Source: CAYREE01 sp964423225 (GTDB lineage: Archaea; Altiarchaeota; Altiarchaeia; IMC4; SCGC-AAA252-I15). Taken from it: a stretch of 64,000 nucleotides of DNA. Positions 1 through 8,663 of this stretch are shown one piece after another; position 1 is the first letter of the stretch, and the number at the start of each line of letters is the position of its first letter. A program made the translations under genes and the position numbers. The stretch covers positions 1 to 64,000 of the forward strand of contig CAYREE010000002.1 in assembly GCA_964423225.1 (NCBI GenBank), given 5' to 3'. The notes beneath the pieces were generated by a model. That model searched no databases and was not told where the DNA came from. It saw only the letters and a program-made list of their open reading frames with translations.

Positions 1-1
1 G

Positions 2-94
2 CCCACAAAGAGAATAGGGCATGATGATTATGAAGGCATGAAACCAGAAATCATGAAACTCCTTGACAAGCATATGCCGAAAGACGTATCATAA
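2..94 (+). CDS. 3' end of an unidentified gene (partial)
   Basis: An open frame runs in from the left edge and ends at TAA. Only about 30 C-terminal residues are visible. They are hydrophilic and rich in Lys, His and Asp, with no recognisable motif. The end overlaps the 3' end of the convergent membrane-protein gene by six bases, which is usual in this tightly packed genome. So little is visible that a chance open frame cannot be excluded, and the function cannot be named. Confidence 0.45.
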   Translation, partial: PTKRIGHDDYEGMKPEIMKLLDKHMPKDVS

Positions 95-355
95 TAATCT
101 GTTTGTGAAAAAGTAGCATAGACATGTTAGGATATAGAATACTACTGCTGATGGAATCAATGTTATAAATGCTATGAACAAACCATAATGTATGCTCGGG
201 CAAGGCGGACAATAAACTGGTGAATCCTGGCAAGAATCCATACAAACAAGGACAAACATGCCATAATAGAAAGAGATAAGCTCGATAAAAAATAATAATA
301 TTAAAGACAAGATGATTTTTCCCCTATCAGGCCTTATGAAATCCTTCAAACCCAT
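89..355 (-). CDS. small membrane protein with two hydrophobic segments, unknown
   Basis: 88 residues starting at an ATG. Two long hydrophobic stretches (about residues 13-38 and 57-84) flank a short Cys- and Pro-rich loop with five cysteines, probably outside the cell if the usual charge rule applies (positive N-terminal end inside). It begins four bases after the dphB stop on the same strand, so it is probably the distal gene of a dphB transcript. I do not recognise the family. The cysteine loop could form disulfides or bind metal; that is inference only. Confidence 0.6.
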   Translation of the reverse strand: MGLKDFIRPDRGKIILSLILLFFIELISFYYGMFVLVCMDSCQDSPVYCPPCPSIHYGLFIAFITLIPSAVVFYILTCLCYFFTNRLL

Positions 356-359
356 TTTA

Positions 360-1112
360 CTAGAGCGTATATTTCAATAATGCTTCTTCTTCTTGGAAAT
401 GTAGTTTGCTTGGTACTATCAATATGTGTGGTGGATCTCCGAAATTATGTTTTTGAACTACTATTGCAGGTCCGAATCCAATAACTGGGTTACCACCGAG
501 TCTTGACGCTCCTATTATCGTCGTGTCTGCCTTGATGATGCCTTCTTTCTTAATCCCCTCCAACTCTGTTAAAACACCAATAGCATAGTTGACACTCATG
601 TATCTGCCGATATCATCCTTGATATCCAATAGGACTAGGGTGTGAAGCCCCATATTCAAGTTTTCACGTATCACATCATAAGGGCTTGTGGGAAAGTAAT
701 CACCTTCTGGAAATGCTAGTGTAGTAGTCCTTCCGAACTTGTATAACTGTAGTCCGATCTCGGCGACTGCAGTGAAGATGGATGATGAATGAATTACTTT
801 AACACCAATATTATTCTTGTTTGCCTCAAGCATAATCTCTGAATGGGTGGTGGCAGCAAGAGGATCGCCGACAATAAGAAGACTTACACTACCATCTTTT
901 GCCTCCTGAATGAATGGCTTGTCTTCTTCAACCTCTTTTCTATCAAGGACTGTTATACTCTTCCCTATTATCTTTTCAAGATTCTCTAGGTTGCCATTGA
1001 ACTTATTCGTGTAAAACTCGACGTATATCTTATCAGAAGCCTTCAATGCATCAAGTCCTCTAATTGATATATCTCGTTCATCGTGCAAACCTAATCCAAC
1101 CAGGTAAAGCAT
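360..1112 (-). CDS. dphB: diphthine synthase
   Basis: Methylates the modified histidine of elongation factor 2 using SAM, the second step of diphthamide synthesis in archaea and eukaryotes. The protein opens with the typical MLYLVGLGL strand and DISIRGL segment, and carries the VGDPLAATTH SAM-binding motif of the tetrapyrrole-methylase fold. The open frame extends 31 codons further upstream, but homology begins at the ATG at 1112, giving 250 residues, close to the family length of about 260. A TATA-like CCTATATAG lies some 30 bases upstream, implying a very short leader. A small membrane protein follows four bases after the stop. Confidence 0.95.
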   Translation of the reverse strand: MLYLVGLGLHDERDISIRGLDALKASDKIYVEFYTNKFNGNLENLEKIIGKSITVLDRKEVEEDKPFIQEAKDGSVSLLIVGDPLAATTHSEIMLEANKNNIGVKVIHSSSIFTAVAEIGLQLYKFGRTTTLAFPEGDYFPTSPYDVIRENLNMGLHTLVLLDIKDDIGRYMSVNYAIGVLTELEGIKKEGIIKADTTIIGASRLGGNPVIGFGPAIVVQKHNFGDPPHILIVPSKLHFQEEEALLKYTL

Positions 1113-1150
1113 GGTAACTTTATTGTATTCATTGAAAATAACTATATAGG

Positions 1151-1552
1151 ATGCCAAAATCTTTCTGGGGAATAACATTGGTGGCTGGATTAGTATTGAT
1201 ATCACTTGTAGTCGTCCTATACTATACTAGTATTGATTGGGTTTCAAGAGCATGCAGTTATTATGAAGAAGAATGGTTTGGCCGGGGGTATACACGCCTT
1301 CCCCTATGTAAGATGGTTGTGAACAATTGCATCAAAGCCTGCAGGGATTCATTGTCTAATAATACACTATTAGAAGACCGATGTCTGATTGATGGTTTAA
1401 AATACTATCCTGATATTACAGCATGGTCTTGTGTGATGCCAGATGATGAGAGTGCATATGAATGTCAAAATGTGATTAATGGTTCTAGTAAAAACATCAT
1501 ATACCTAGATGAGGAATGTGAACTGGTCAGAATAGAATATGAGATGAACTAG
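1151..1552 (+). CDS. membrane-anchored, cysteine-rich extracellular protein, unknown
   Basis: 133 residues. An N-terminal hydrophobic segment (about 7-26) with little positive charge before it could be a signal anchor. The remaining domain of about 105 residues has nine cysteines, suggesting a disulfide-stabilised extracellular domain, and two potential N-glycosylation sites. It is divergent from dphB with only 38 bases between them. I do not recognise a family. Another short Cys-rich exported protein occurs near 19 kb, but the cysteine spacing is not obviously the same. Confidence 0.65.
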   Translation: MPKSFWGITLVAGLVLISLVVVLYYTSIDWVSRACSYYEEEWFGRGYTRLPLCKMVVNNCIKACRDSLSNNTLLEDRCLIDGLKYYPDITAWSCVMPDDESAYECQNVINGSSKNIIYLDEECELVRIEYEMN

Positions 1553-1577
1553 ATATCGGAAATATGGTATCCTTATT

Positions 1578-3044
1578 TTATTTTGTCAAATATTCTGGTT
1601 TGAATTTTTCGATTTGTTTGTTGAAGAGTTGATACGAGCCCGCGATCCTCAATAATCGAATCACATCCTCTTTCTCCATCCCGTCTTGTTGGAGCCTACC
1701 CTGATAGTCTACTGTTTTTTCCATTTCTCTAATAAGCGCGGTTTTTGTGGGGGGATCATCGTATTGTCTTACCTCTTCTTTCATTGCATCCAATTCGGCA
1801 TATATTGGTGCAGTATTTACGGTGTGTGGTGGATTTTCAAGTTTTTTACTTGTTTCCCTGATGAATTTGTTTTTTCGTGCTAAGTCATATCCAATATATT
1901 CTCTAAGTGTGGTTTTAGTGTCTGCATCGATTTCATTGCCTGCGATCCGCGAGCATAATTCATTGACATTATTCTCCTGGATAGATTGCCTTAGCATTCC
2001 CTTCCCCCAGAATATTTCTGTATTAACGTGCTCTGCTTCATGATCTCTTACTTGCCTTCCCTGAATAAGATCCTTCCTATATATGATTAAAGGAACTGAG
2101 TCTTTTCCAAAAACTATTGCCATTCCTGCAACATCTGCCTTCTTATCACCAATCAAAACTTGTGGGATTGGACCATTAAATGCAAGGGCAATATATGGTC
2201 TTCCCCTACCTTCTTCAAATTCAATATTATCAAGATTGGCATTATTCCAGTTTTGCCTTACATTCTCAGGTAGATTGTAAAAAAGATTTTCTAGTGATTC
2301 CTCCCGTTCTCTACTCCCTTTCGCATAGTTCAATCCTACAAGCCCTCCTGCAACCCTATCAGCCCTTGCAGTAGCAATCGCCTGTCGGGTATCCCTTGCT
2401 AGGCTTTCTCGTTTATCCGTGTGTAAACCTATGGTCAGGCTAATATCCAAACCTAATTGGTCATAACTTCTGACTCGAAATCCTGTATTAGGATCAAATT
2501 GTGGTTTATTCCCAAGTGATTCAAATGCAGACTCTACTTCTTCAATTCCACCATTTCTCAATTGGGTATTAATGGACCCGATTAATGCCTCTGCTTCCAA
2601 AGGATCCCCGTGCAATCCATGTATTCTTGAAATAAGAGGATTCTCTTGTTTTGCTCCTTCCATGATTATTGGAGTCTTTTGTTTTTCGCTTACTTCCAAC
2701 TTTACTCCATCCAGATCTCCAGCCTGTCTGTGACCGTCAGTTACCTTGTTTATATACTCTGTTGAGCGGCCTAGATGCGGTTGTGCCCCTTTACCAAATC
2801 TTTCATTTAAAGCAGATAAGGCAATCCCAATGTTATTCCTTTGGGTGCTTTTTGGATTAGCTCTGAAATGGTCTTTAGCAAGCCCATCTAGCAATTCTGC
2901 AGCTTCAAGATTTGTTGGAGCAAGTCCTAAGTCGACTTCAAGTTGGGCTAGGGGGGTTTTATCTATAACTAGCTCAACCTTTTTATCCTTTACCCTTACT
3001 TCATAGTCCCTTGTTTGTGATTCTTGTCTATGAACCCGAGTCAT
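1578..3044 (-). CDS. putative HExxH zinc metalloprotease-like protein, otherwise unrecognised
   Basis: 488 residues, hydrophilic, no signal peptide or membrane segment, so probably cytoplasmic. The one clear motif is HEAEH at residues 335-339, matching the zincin consensus HExxH, preceded by RQVRD and followed by NTEIFWG. Downstream there is a glutamate-containing helix (NEIDAD, about 370-375) that could supply a third ligand. The preceding stretch of alternating hydrophobic residues (about 284-325) resembles the edge strands of a zincin sheet. The N-terminal 250 residues show nothing I recognise. An HExxH match can occur by chance, so protease activity is a hypothesis. It is one of several orphan soluble proteins in the window. 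Confidence 0.7.
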   Translation of the reverse strand: MTRVHRQESQTRDYEVRVKDKKVELVIDKTPLAQLEVDLGLAPTNLEAAELLDGLAKDHFRANPKSTQRNNIGIALSALNERFGKGAQPHLGRSTEYINKVTDGHRQAGDLDGVKLEVSEKQKTPIIMEGAKQENPLISRIHGLHGDPLEAEALIGSINTQLRNGGIEEVESAFESLGNKPQFDPNTGFRVRSYDQLGLDISLTIGLHTDKRESLARDTRQAIATARADRVAGGLVGLNYAKGSREREESLENLFYNLPENVRQNWNNANLDNIEFEEGRGRPYIALAFNGPIPQVLIGDKKADVAGMAIVFGKDSVPLIIYRKDLIQGRQVRDHEAEHVNTEIFWGKGMLRQSIQENNVNELCSRIAGNEIDADTKTTLREYIGYDLARKNKFIRETSKKLENPPHTVNTAPIYAELDAMKEEVRQYDDPPTKTALIREMEKTVDYQGRLQQDGMEKEDVIRLLRIAGSYQLFNKQIEKFKPEYLTK

Positions 3045-3143
3045 TAATAAAATTTAGGATTCGAAGACGTATTAACCTCTAACAATCGGATATTTTTCCC
3101 TAAATACCTCTCTTATCGATACGTGCCTTCGGCAGATGGATGT

Positions 3144-3184
3144 TAAAAAAAAGAAAAAGGTTTTGTCCCCCTTCGCAGAGGGAC
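3144..3184 (-). terminator. hairpin and U-tract terminator of the S-layer gene
   Basis: Read on the minus strand, an eight-base-pair stem (one G-U pair) closed by a GCGA tetraloop of GNRA type occupies 3184-3165. It is followed by UUUU, CC and a long U-rich run to 3144. It begins 22 bases past the S-layer stop codon. This is the strongest terminator-like structure in the window and suits a highly expressed gene. Confidence 0.75.
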
Positions 3185-3205
3185 TGATCGGTTTTAGCCG
3201 ACTAT

Positions 3206-5935
3206 TTAGTGTACGTTTGCCTGTAACCAAGCGATTAAGGCGTTTCCAGCGTCTACTGTGTCTGCTGCGGTCCAACCTGCTACATAGACTTTGCTGCCGT
3301 CTTTCTTTACGACATACTGTCCACTTGCAGCCTGGATCTCGTCCTTAGACAATCCGCTTAGACCGTTTACTGCGGGTCCACCAACAATAACTAGATTCTT
3401 GGTGGTGTCAGCAGCGATCTCTGGCACTACTAGGTTTCCAACAAGTGGGTTGATGGAAACTGTTGATGCACTAACAGACTCAGCTTGCACGCCGAACTCC
3501 TTCACTAGGTAACTGCAGCATCCGACTGTCTTCTCGGTTCCCTCGTCCGCCTTCGTTACGACTGCGTCGATGGTTGTTGTTGTCTCGTCTGTACCGAGGA
3601 AGATTGTCGAATAAACGACATCTTGTGGCTGGCATAACGTTACCTTGTCGACTTCCCTGCTTCCGCCCCAATCGACGGTTGCACGGGTACCTCCTTGTGG
3701 AGTTATCAACAAAGTGTCCTCTTCGTTCTGGAAGTTGATCTGCCTTCTGGCAGTCGTGTTCCAGGGACTAGCGTAACCGCTTGCCAATACGGACTGACCG
3801 TAGTACGTATCTACACTGTCGTTGAATGACCTGTCATAGAAGTCTATTATAACGTACTCGCCCTCTTGGTTCAAAACCTGTATCAATACGTCGTCCGAGT
3901 TGCTTTTCCTGTCGTTGTTCAAGTCATAATCTCCTATCATACCTGCGTTGATGCTTGAACTAGAGTAGGCTTGTGGCTCGTTCACTAGAGATACGGCTAA
4001 CGTAGAGTCGTCCTTCTGTATCTTCGACAAGGTTCCCGCTAGGGTTCCGTGACATCCGATCTGAGTACCGTTCATTGCTGCTGCAGTACTCTGGGTTGTA
4101 ATATAGATGTCCGTACCATCGTACAATATATAGTTCGCTGGTCCTGAACCGAAGTATACATCACTGTCGTTGACATCAGAGTCTGGCTCGATTGAGTCAA
4201 GCTCCTGGTCGTTGTCAGCTGCTGTCTCGAAAGCGTACGTGTACATGTAGATTACATCAATGTCTGATGTAGCTACTGCTGTCAAGTCATAAGTCCTCTT
4301 ACCACCGTTAAGCAAGTCCCTTAAGGTAACCCTCATGGTTGTTGCGTCGGTTGTTAGTGCCTTAGCGTCGTCATACTCGTAGACTAATCCGTTGAGTAAG
4401 AACATCTCGCCTTCAGCGAATGGACCCATATCCATAAATACGCCATCGTACCTGTTTCCGTCGTCTCCAGTGAAGCTTATTCTACACCTTGACTTATCCT
4501 CTTTCTCGAAGATTATGTCGCCGCTTCCTGCACCAGAGCACGGGCTCTCTGCATAGTCGTTCGTCCTGAATCCGTCGTACACGAGCTTGAATGTGCTCGG
4601 GAAGTTCAGAGCCTCTCCTTCTTTCAATTCTATAGAGTGCCTGTACTGTACTGTTAAGTTCGCTAGTACTGTACCACTTACTGCGGTAGAATACTCTGTA
4701 ACATCGACTGCACTGTCGTTAGCTCCAACAGTCTGCAAGTCTACTTTCCAGTACTTCTTAACTTCTCCGCCTAGCTCCATGTCCTTACCGTCTTCTAGTA
4801 GGACGTTGCTGGTCGTGTCGTAGACGATGATGCTTGCGGTTGCTACTGCGTCTGCCTCTTCTGCGTAGACACCTGCAATTTCAATGTCGTCAACGATACC
4901 GTTCGCCATCTTAGAGATCTGCGTTTGTACGACTGTTCCATCGGGTTTCTCAACATCCAATAGGATACCTGCAACCTGGTACTCTGCTGAGTATATCAGG
5001 TGGTCGATCTTGAACTTGTATCCCATATACTCTGAAGTGTATCCCTCAGAAGAGATGTCGTCCAAAATTTTTCCTTTTGCTAGGTATATCTTAGTCATAC
5101 CTTCGACGTCCTTTACATAGTACTCTTCTCCAAAGAGGATCATCTTTCCTCTCCATTCGAAGTCTAACTGGTCGTCTGTTGCAGTTCCGCCGTCAATGGT
5201 GTTCATTGGTACGTAGCCTGCGTCGACGATGTAGGTTACTGCTTTGCTTGGGATCTTCAAAGTCAAAGCTTCTGCATCATCTGTGCTCAAACCGTCTTCA
5301 TACCACTTGATTACACTGTAATCGACAGCTATTTTCTCCTCCATCTCGTGCTCTGGGTTCTCCAGTTGTGCGAGACAAAGTGTTTGGCAGAACAAACAAT
5401 GTACGTTGTTGTACGTACCCTCTTTAAGAATTCCTGCCTCAGTCCTCTGCTGCTGATCGCATGCTAGACTGTAGCTTACGAATTCTCCGCGGGTATACGT
5501 CTCAACCGCTGTACCAAACGTTAGTCCATCGTTCTCAGAGTAGAAGTCGTAGTATCCATCCGAGTCATTGTTGACCCTGATTAACATCTCTCCCATTGGA
5601 CCTGTATGGCCTGCTTGTTCAAATTTACCAGTGGCTCCCTTTGCTGATACTCCTAGAACAACTTGTCCGCTGGCTGTACCGCCGTCGGCTGCTGTTGTTG
5701 CTTCGGTATAAGCTAGGTTACCGATCACCGCTGCAATATTTCCTGCTGCAACGGAGTCAGACGCAAGACCCTTCTCACCGACAACAATCTGTACTACTGG
5801 ATTGAAGTTGGCATCATAGAAGAAGTCTTTCGTCAATCCGGTGTCGTCCATGCCTGCAGATACGGAGCCAGCTACTGCTGCTCCAAGCATTAATGCGCCT
5901 GCAGCCACGGATCCAATCCGTCTTAACGTTTTCAT
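3206..5935 (-). CDS. S-layer protein (methanococcal-type S-layer family)
   Basis: 909 residues. Forms the paracrystalline cell envelope. A signal peptide (residues 1-27, cleavage after SVSA) is followed by the N-terminal S-layer motif (KDFFYDANFNPVVQIVVG and the following alanine-rich helix). The last 80 residues hold the matching C-terminal S-layer domain (NPLVGNLV, then NLVIVGGPAVN and YVAGW). The long middle is acidic, with beta-rich spacing and scattered cysteines including an HCLFCQTLC cluster near residue 190. The upstream in-frame ATG at 5953 is rejected because a perfect GGAGGT lies between it and the ATG at 5935, ten bases before the latter. The gene has its own strong TATA box, a structured leader and a terminator. 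Confidence 0.93.
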   Translation of the reverse strand: MKTLRRIGSVAAGALMLGAAVAGSVSAGMDDTGLTKDFFYDANFNPVVQIVVGEKGLASDSVAAGNIAAVIGNLAYTEATTAADGGTASGQVVLGVSAKGATGKFEQAGHTGPMGEMLIRVNNDSDGYYDFYSENDGLTFGTAVETYTRGEFVSYSLACDQQQRTEAGILKEGTYNNVHCLFCQTLCLAQLENPEHEMEEKIAVDYSVIKWYEDGLSTDDAEALTLKIPSKAVTYIVDAGYVPMNTIDGGTATDDQLDFEWRGKMILFGEEYYVKDVEGMTKIYLAKGKILDDISSEGYTSEYMGYKFKIDHLIYSAEYQVAGILLDVEKPDGTVVQTQISKMANGIVDDIEIAGVYAEEADAVATASIIVYDTTSNVLLEDGKDMELGGEVKKYWKVDLQTVGANDSAVDVTEYSTAVSGTVLANLTVQYRHSIELKEGEALNFPSTFKLVYDGFRTNDYAESPCSGAGSGDIIFEKEDKSRCRISFTGDDGNRYDGVFMDMGPFAEGEMFLLNGLVYEYDDAKALTTDATTMRVTLRDLLNGGKRTYDLTAVATSDIDVIYMYTYAFETAADNDQELDSIEPDSDVNDSDVYFGSGPANYILYDGTDIYITTQSTAAAMNGTQIGCHGTLAGTLSKIQKDDSTLAVSLVNEPQAYSSSSINAGMIGDYDLNNDRKSNSDDVLIQVLNQEGEYVIIDFYDRSFNDSVDTYYGQSVLASGYASPWNTTARRQINFQNEEDTLLITPQGGTRATVDWGGSREVDKVTLCQPQDVVYSTIFLGTDETTTTIDAVVTKADEGTEKTVGCCSYLVKEFGVQAESVSASTVSINPLVGNLVVPEIAADTTKNLVIVGGPAVNGLSGLSKDEIQAASGQYVVKKDGSKVYVAGWTAADTVDAGNALIAWLQANVH

Positions 5936-5945
5936 GGTTTTAAAT

Positions 5946-5951
5946 ACCTCC
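5946..5951 (-). promoter_or_regulatory. Shine-Dalgarno site of the S-layer gene
   Basis: GGAGGT on the minus strand, ten bases before the ATG at 5935. It lies inside the possible six-residue N-terminal extension and therefore decides the start codon. Few genes here have such a strong site. Confidence 0.8.
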
Positions 5952-5987
5952 ATAATTTAGTAGATTAAATTTATAATCGACTATTTT

Positions 5988-6016
5988 CGCGGTGCATGCT
6001 GTATGCATGCTTTGCG
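5988..6016 (-). promoter_or_regulatory. stem-loop at the 5' end of the S-layer mRNA
   Basis: On the minus strand CGC-AAA-GCATGC-ATACA-GCATGC-ACC-GCG folds into a six-base-pair GCATGC stem with a five-base loop. Across a symmetric 3x3 internal loop there is a second CGC/GCG stem. It lies just downstream of where transcription should start, given the TATA box. A 5'-terminal hairpin could stabilise the mRNA; this is inferred. Confidence 0.5.
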
Positions 6017-6035
6017 ACCTACAGAAATTAGATGT

Positions 6036-6053
6036 TATTATATATATAATTTA
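6036..6053 (-). promoter_or_regulatory. TATA box of the S-layer gene
   Basis: AAATTATATATATAATA on the minus strand, the longest TATA-like run in the window. A start site about 25 bases downstream (near 6015) would leave a leader of about 80 bases. That is unusually long for this genome, where most TATA boxes lie 25-40 bases from the start codon. Confidence 0.65.
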
Positions 6054-6153
6054 AGTCGTACAATCAATAGTAATATGTGATAATAGTAGAAATAACGTAC
6101 GAAATATCTTTTTATTGATTTTAAAGGTACGATTGACCTTATTTTAACCATAT

Positions 6154-7245
6154 CTACTCTCTTACCCAAGGTTTTAACTTTATCCATTTGACTCTACCTT
6201 CTTTTTTAGTTTCTATTAGGTTTCTTTTCTCTATTCTCTTTATTATGTCTGAAAGGCTTGTTTTTGGTATCCCCGTGGTCTTGTAGATATGTGCTTGCGT
6301 GACTTCTTCTCCAGCCTTTTCAAGTATTTTTATGATGGCTAATTCCTTGTCATCAAGCATCTTTATTATCGAGTCTTTTACATCGCCTTTTTTATCATCC
6401 TCGTCTTTAGCGCTTTCTATGCTGTATGAAACGTTTCCTTCTGATATTCTATGTCCTGCAACGAAATCATCTGGTGGCTTGTATTCGACTTCTCCACCTA
6501 ATCCGTTTTTATTTTCTACGACGACTGATAACTTCTTTTTCCAGAAGATGAATCCCATTAGCATGAAGATGACGATGATAAGCATTCCTAGGATGATGAA
6601 GAACGTATTTTCACCTATCATTATCAGTGGGGAAACATTTGTTTGAGTCGTGTTTTTAGTATCGAGGGTGGTTGATACTTGTGGTATTATAGTTGTTGTT
6701 GGCGGTGTTATACCACCGTATTCATATGTTACCTTGAATTCTATCTCACTTCTATGCGGATAAAGCCATAGCGCGTATTTTTCATAGCTTCGCAGAACGT
6801 CTTCTGGCTCTAGCTCGATGATTTTTGAACCGACTGGGAAGTTTATCCTTAATATAGTCTCCCTGGGTGTTGCAGGAGTATAATAACTTGCCACCCAGTT
6901 CCCTCCAGTCTTAACAGTTAGTAATGGTGAGCCGAATTTTATCAAAACATTTTTTGTCTCATCTTTTCTAAGTGGTTTTTTTAGATTGACCTTGATCTTA
7001 TTATATTTCCCATCGTTTTTGATAGTATAATCTAGTCTACCTTCAGGCCCTGATACAGTCACGTTTTTTATGAATTCAGGGATTTTAATTATTGTACTTG
7101 TCTTATTCTCTCCAGACACGATTACTTTCTCTTCGATCCATGTGATTCCATCAGCTCCTATCCATAGATTGATATCACTTATCGTGTCTGCTTTAGCCTG
7201 GATGGATAATAACAATAGTATAATGGCGATAAACGGCTTATTCAT
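6154..7245 (-). CDS. membrane-anchored winged-helix transcription regulator with extracellular domain
   Basis: 363 residues. An N-terminal signal sequence (1-19) precedes an extracellular beta-rich domain (about 20-180) with several N-glycosylation sequons. Then come a Thr/Pro-rich linker (about 180-205), one transmembrane helix (about 211-236) and a cytoplasmic tail ending in a winged helix (about 295-360; the recognition region reads TTGIPKTSLSDIIKRIEKRN). The order matches archaeal membrane-tethered HTH proteins, which can sense the envelope and act on DNA directly. It lies just upstream of the S-layer gene on the same strand, separated by 218 bases that contain the S-layer promoter. S-layer regulation is a plausible but unproven target. 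Confidence 0.8.
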   Translation of the reverse strand: MNKPFIAIILLLLSIQAKADTISDINLWIGADGITWIEEKVIVSGENKTSTIIKIPEFIKNVTVSGPEGRLDYTIKNDGKYNKIKVNLKKPLRKDETKNVLIKFGSPLLTVKTGGNWVASYYTPATPRETILRINFPVGSKIIELEPEDVLRSYEKYALWLYPHRSEIEFKVTYEYGGITPPTTTIIPQVSTTLDTKNTTQTNVSPLIMIGENTFFIILGMLIIVIFMLMGFIFWKKKLSVVVENKNGLGGEVEYKPPDDFVAGHRISEGNVSYSIESAKDEDDKKGDVKDSIIKMLDDKELAIIKILEKAGEEVTQAHIYKTTGIPKTSLSDIIKRIEKRNLIETKKEGRVKWIKLKPWVRE

Positions 7246-7301
7246 CTTAGATTATATTAGTTTTTTTAGATTTTTTAACTGTAATAAACCCTGTTTTACT
7301 G

Positions 7302-7790
7302 TTATTCCTCAGATTTTTCCATCATCTGCTTGTATAATGCAGCTCTCTCAGGGTCTTTTAACATGGTTATTATCTGGTTTGAGAACATCTGCATGATGCC
7401 TGAGGCATCCCCTACAATAGCATGCATTTGGTCAGTGTTTAGCATTATTTCAAGTGGCTCTAGTATCTCGATACCGGTGGGTCCGTATCTCATCGACAGG
7501 TTTACGAATGCTCTGTAATCATCTGCGATAAGTTTTACCTCGGATACTCCTGAGAAATGTTCTGTTCCTTCGGTTTGTTCGATATCGAACATTTTTACTT
7601 CAAGGAGTTTTGCATGTGGTTCAGCATTCATGCGTTCGTAGATGGTTCCTTCCAATGCTTTTTGTGCTGCTTCCTTGTCATTGCCTTGGACTTCAAGGTA
7701 TAGTCTTGCTAGGATTCCTCCCTCGCTTAACATGTCCTCTAAATCCAATTCCTTGTTGAATGTCTTCTCTGATATGGGCTTGTCAGCCAT
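7302..7790 (-). CDS. conserved-looking acidic protein, unknown
   Basis: 162 residues, acidic, soluble, no signal sequence. The first part alternates strand and helix (ILARLYLEVQG, an alanine-rich helix, then LLEVKMFDIEQ), as in a small ferredoxin-like alpha/beta fold. The C-terminal third is helical and Met-rich (about 115-160). The start is the only nearby ATG. The neighbour downstream, 56 bases away, is the membrane-anchored regulator. I do not recognise the family and assign no function. Confidence 0.7.
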   Translation of the reverse strand: MADKPISEKTFNKELDLEDMLSEGGILARLYLEVQGNDKEAAQKALEGTIYERMNAEPHAKLLEVKMFDIEQTEGTEHFSGVSEVKLIADDYRAFVNLSMRYGPTGIEILEPLEIMLNTDQMHAIVGDASGIMQMFSNQIITMLKDPERAALYKQMMEKSEE

Positions 7791-7821
7791 GTCTATAACT
7801 TAGGCTTTACTATTTAAAACA

Positions 7822-8598
7822 TCAATGTTTTGGATATATCTGTTTATCCAACCACTCTTTGACCTTATCATGACCCAAATGCTCTCTAGCAAGGATTTCT
7901 TTGAATGGATCTCCTTCTATTAGCCTATCAAATAATCCTTGTTTTTCAGCTCCTCTATCTGGCCAGAGGATTATCGGCAAACCATTTTTTAGTGCGAGTG
8001 CTGTGAACTCTGAATATGTTTGGATTTCATCTCTATTGGGTGTGTCCTGCATTGATAGATGGACGGCGTTTATACGTGCGCCATACACATCTATCTCCTG
8101 TGCGTGTGGAGTTATGTCTTTGTTATATCGTGTTAAGTCATACCCTCCATGCGCATCCCTTTCTTTTCTCATCTCAGGGATATGTGTTGAATGTAGTGTC
8201 TGCCTATCCATCTTGAATGGATAGAATCTCCGGTTTTTTGCGGAGCCGCTCCATAATACTTCACCCTCTGCCATGTCAAGGCTTAGGTTTGCATATCTCC
8301 ATGATGCTGGCATTTCTTGTGTGCTCCAGAATGTGCAGAAGACCATGTGACGTGAGTTATCCAGGTCTTGGAATAATTCTGCAAGATGTTTCTTGTTATC
8401 CCAGTCACCTATCCCTCCATGTATGAGTAGGCTAAAGTTATGCATGGAATATTGTCTAGGATCGGTGAGTTTTAATCCATAAGTCTTGACTTGGGGTACT
8501 TGGTATTGTATCCGTGATTCTTCAACTGCCCTGAATTCTCCATCTGGCTGGCTTGGTCTTTTTGGTTGATTCTGCCGTTCTCCATTCCAAGTGCTCAT
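7822..8598 (-). CDS. soluble orphan protein, unknown
   Basis: 258 residues from the ATG at 8598. A TTG codon eight codons upstream would also keep the frame, but the TATA box at 8627-8638 puts the transcript start near 8605, after that TTG. The Pro/Gln-rich N-terminal 30 residues look disordered. The rest has alternating hydrophobic strands (FSLLIHGGIGDW, HMVFCTFWS, LPIILWPDRG) suggesting an alpha/beta domain. No nucleotide-binding or catalytic motif is secure. It shares a divergent promoter with the tRNA-thiolase operon. Confidence 0.7.
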   Translation of the reverse strand: MSTWNGERQNQPKRPSQPDGEFRAVEESRIQYQVPQVKTYGLKLTDPRQYSMHNFSLLIHGGIGDWDNKKHLAELFQDLDNSRHMVFCTFWSTQEMPASWRYANLSLDMAEGEVLWSGSAKNRRFYPFKMDRQTLHSTHIPEMRKERDAHGGYDLTRYNKDITPHAQEIDVYGARINAVHLSMQDTPNRDEIQTYSEFTALALKNGLPIILWPDRGAEKQGLFDRLIEGDPFKEILAREHLGHDKVKEWLDKQIYPKH

Positions 8599-8626
8599 AG
8601 GGTATCTATTTGGGATGTACAAGTCT

Positions 8627-8638
8627 TTATATTTTAAG
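8627..8638. promoter_or_regulatory. shared TATA box between divergent genes
   Basis: TTTATATTTTAA lies 26-37 bases before the ATG at 8664 on the plus strand and 29-40 bases before the ATG at 8598 on the minus strand. A single A/T element could serve both transcripts, each with a very short leader. Confidence 0.45.
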
Positions 8639-8663
8639 TTCTGATTGTCATACTCTATTTAGT

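Noticed and set aside
1113..1205. 31-codon extension of diphthine synthase
   Set aside because: Family homology begins exactly at the ATG at 1112, and the extension would cross the promoter and overlap the divergent gene.
3072..3348. Short frames on both strands around the S-layer 3' end
   Set aside because: Arg/Leu-rich shadows of the S-layer gene and its terminator; no start signals.
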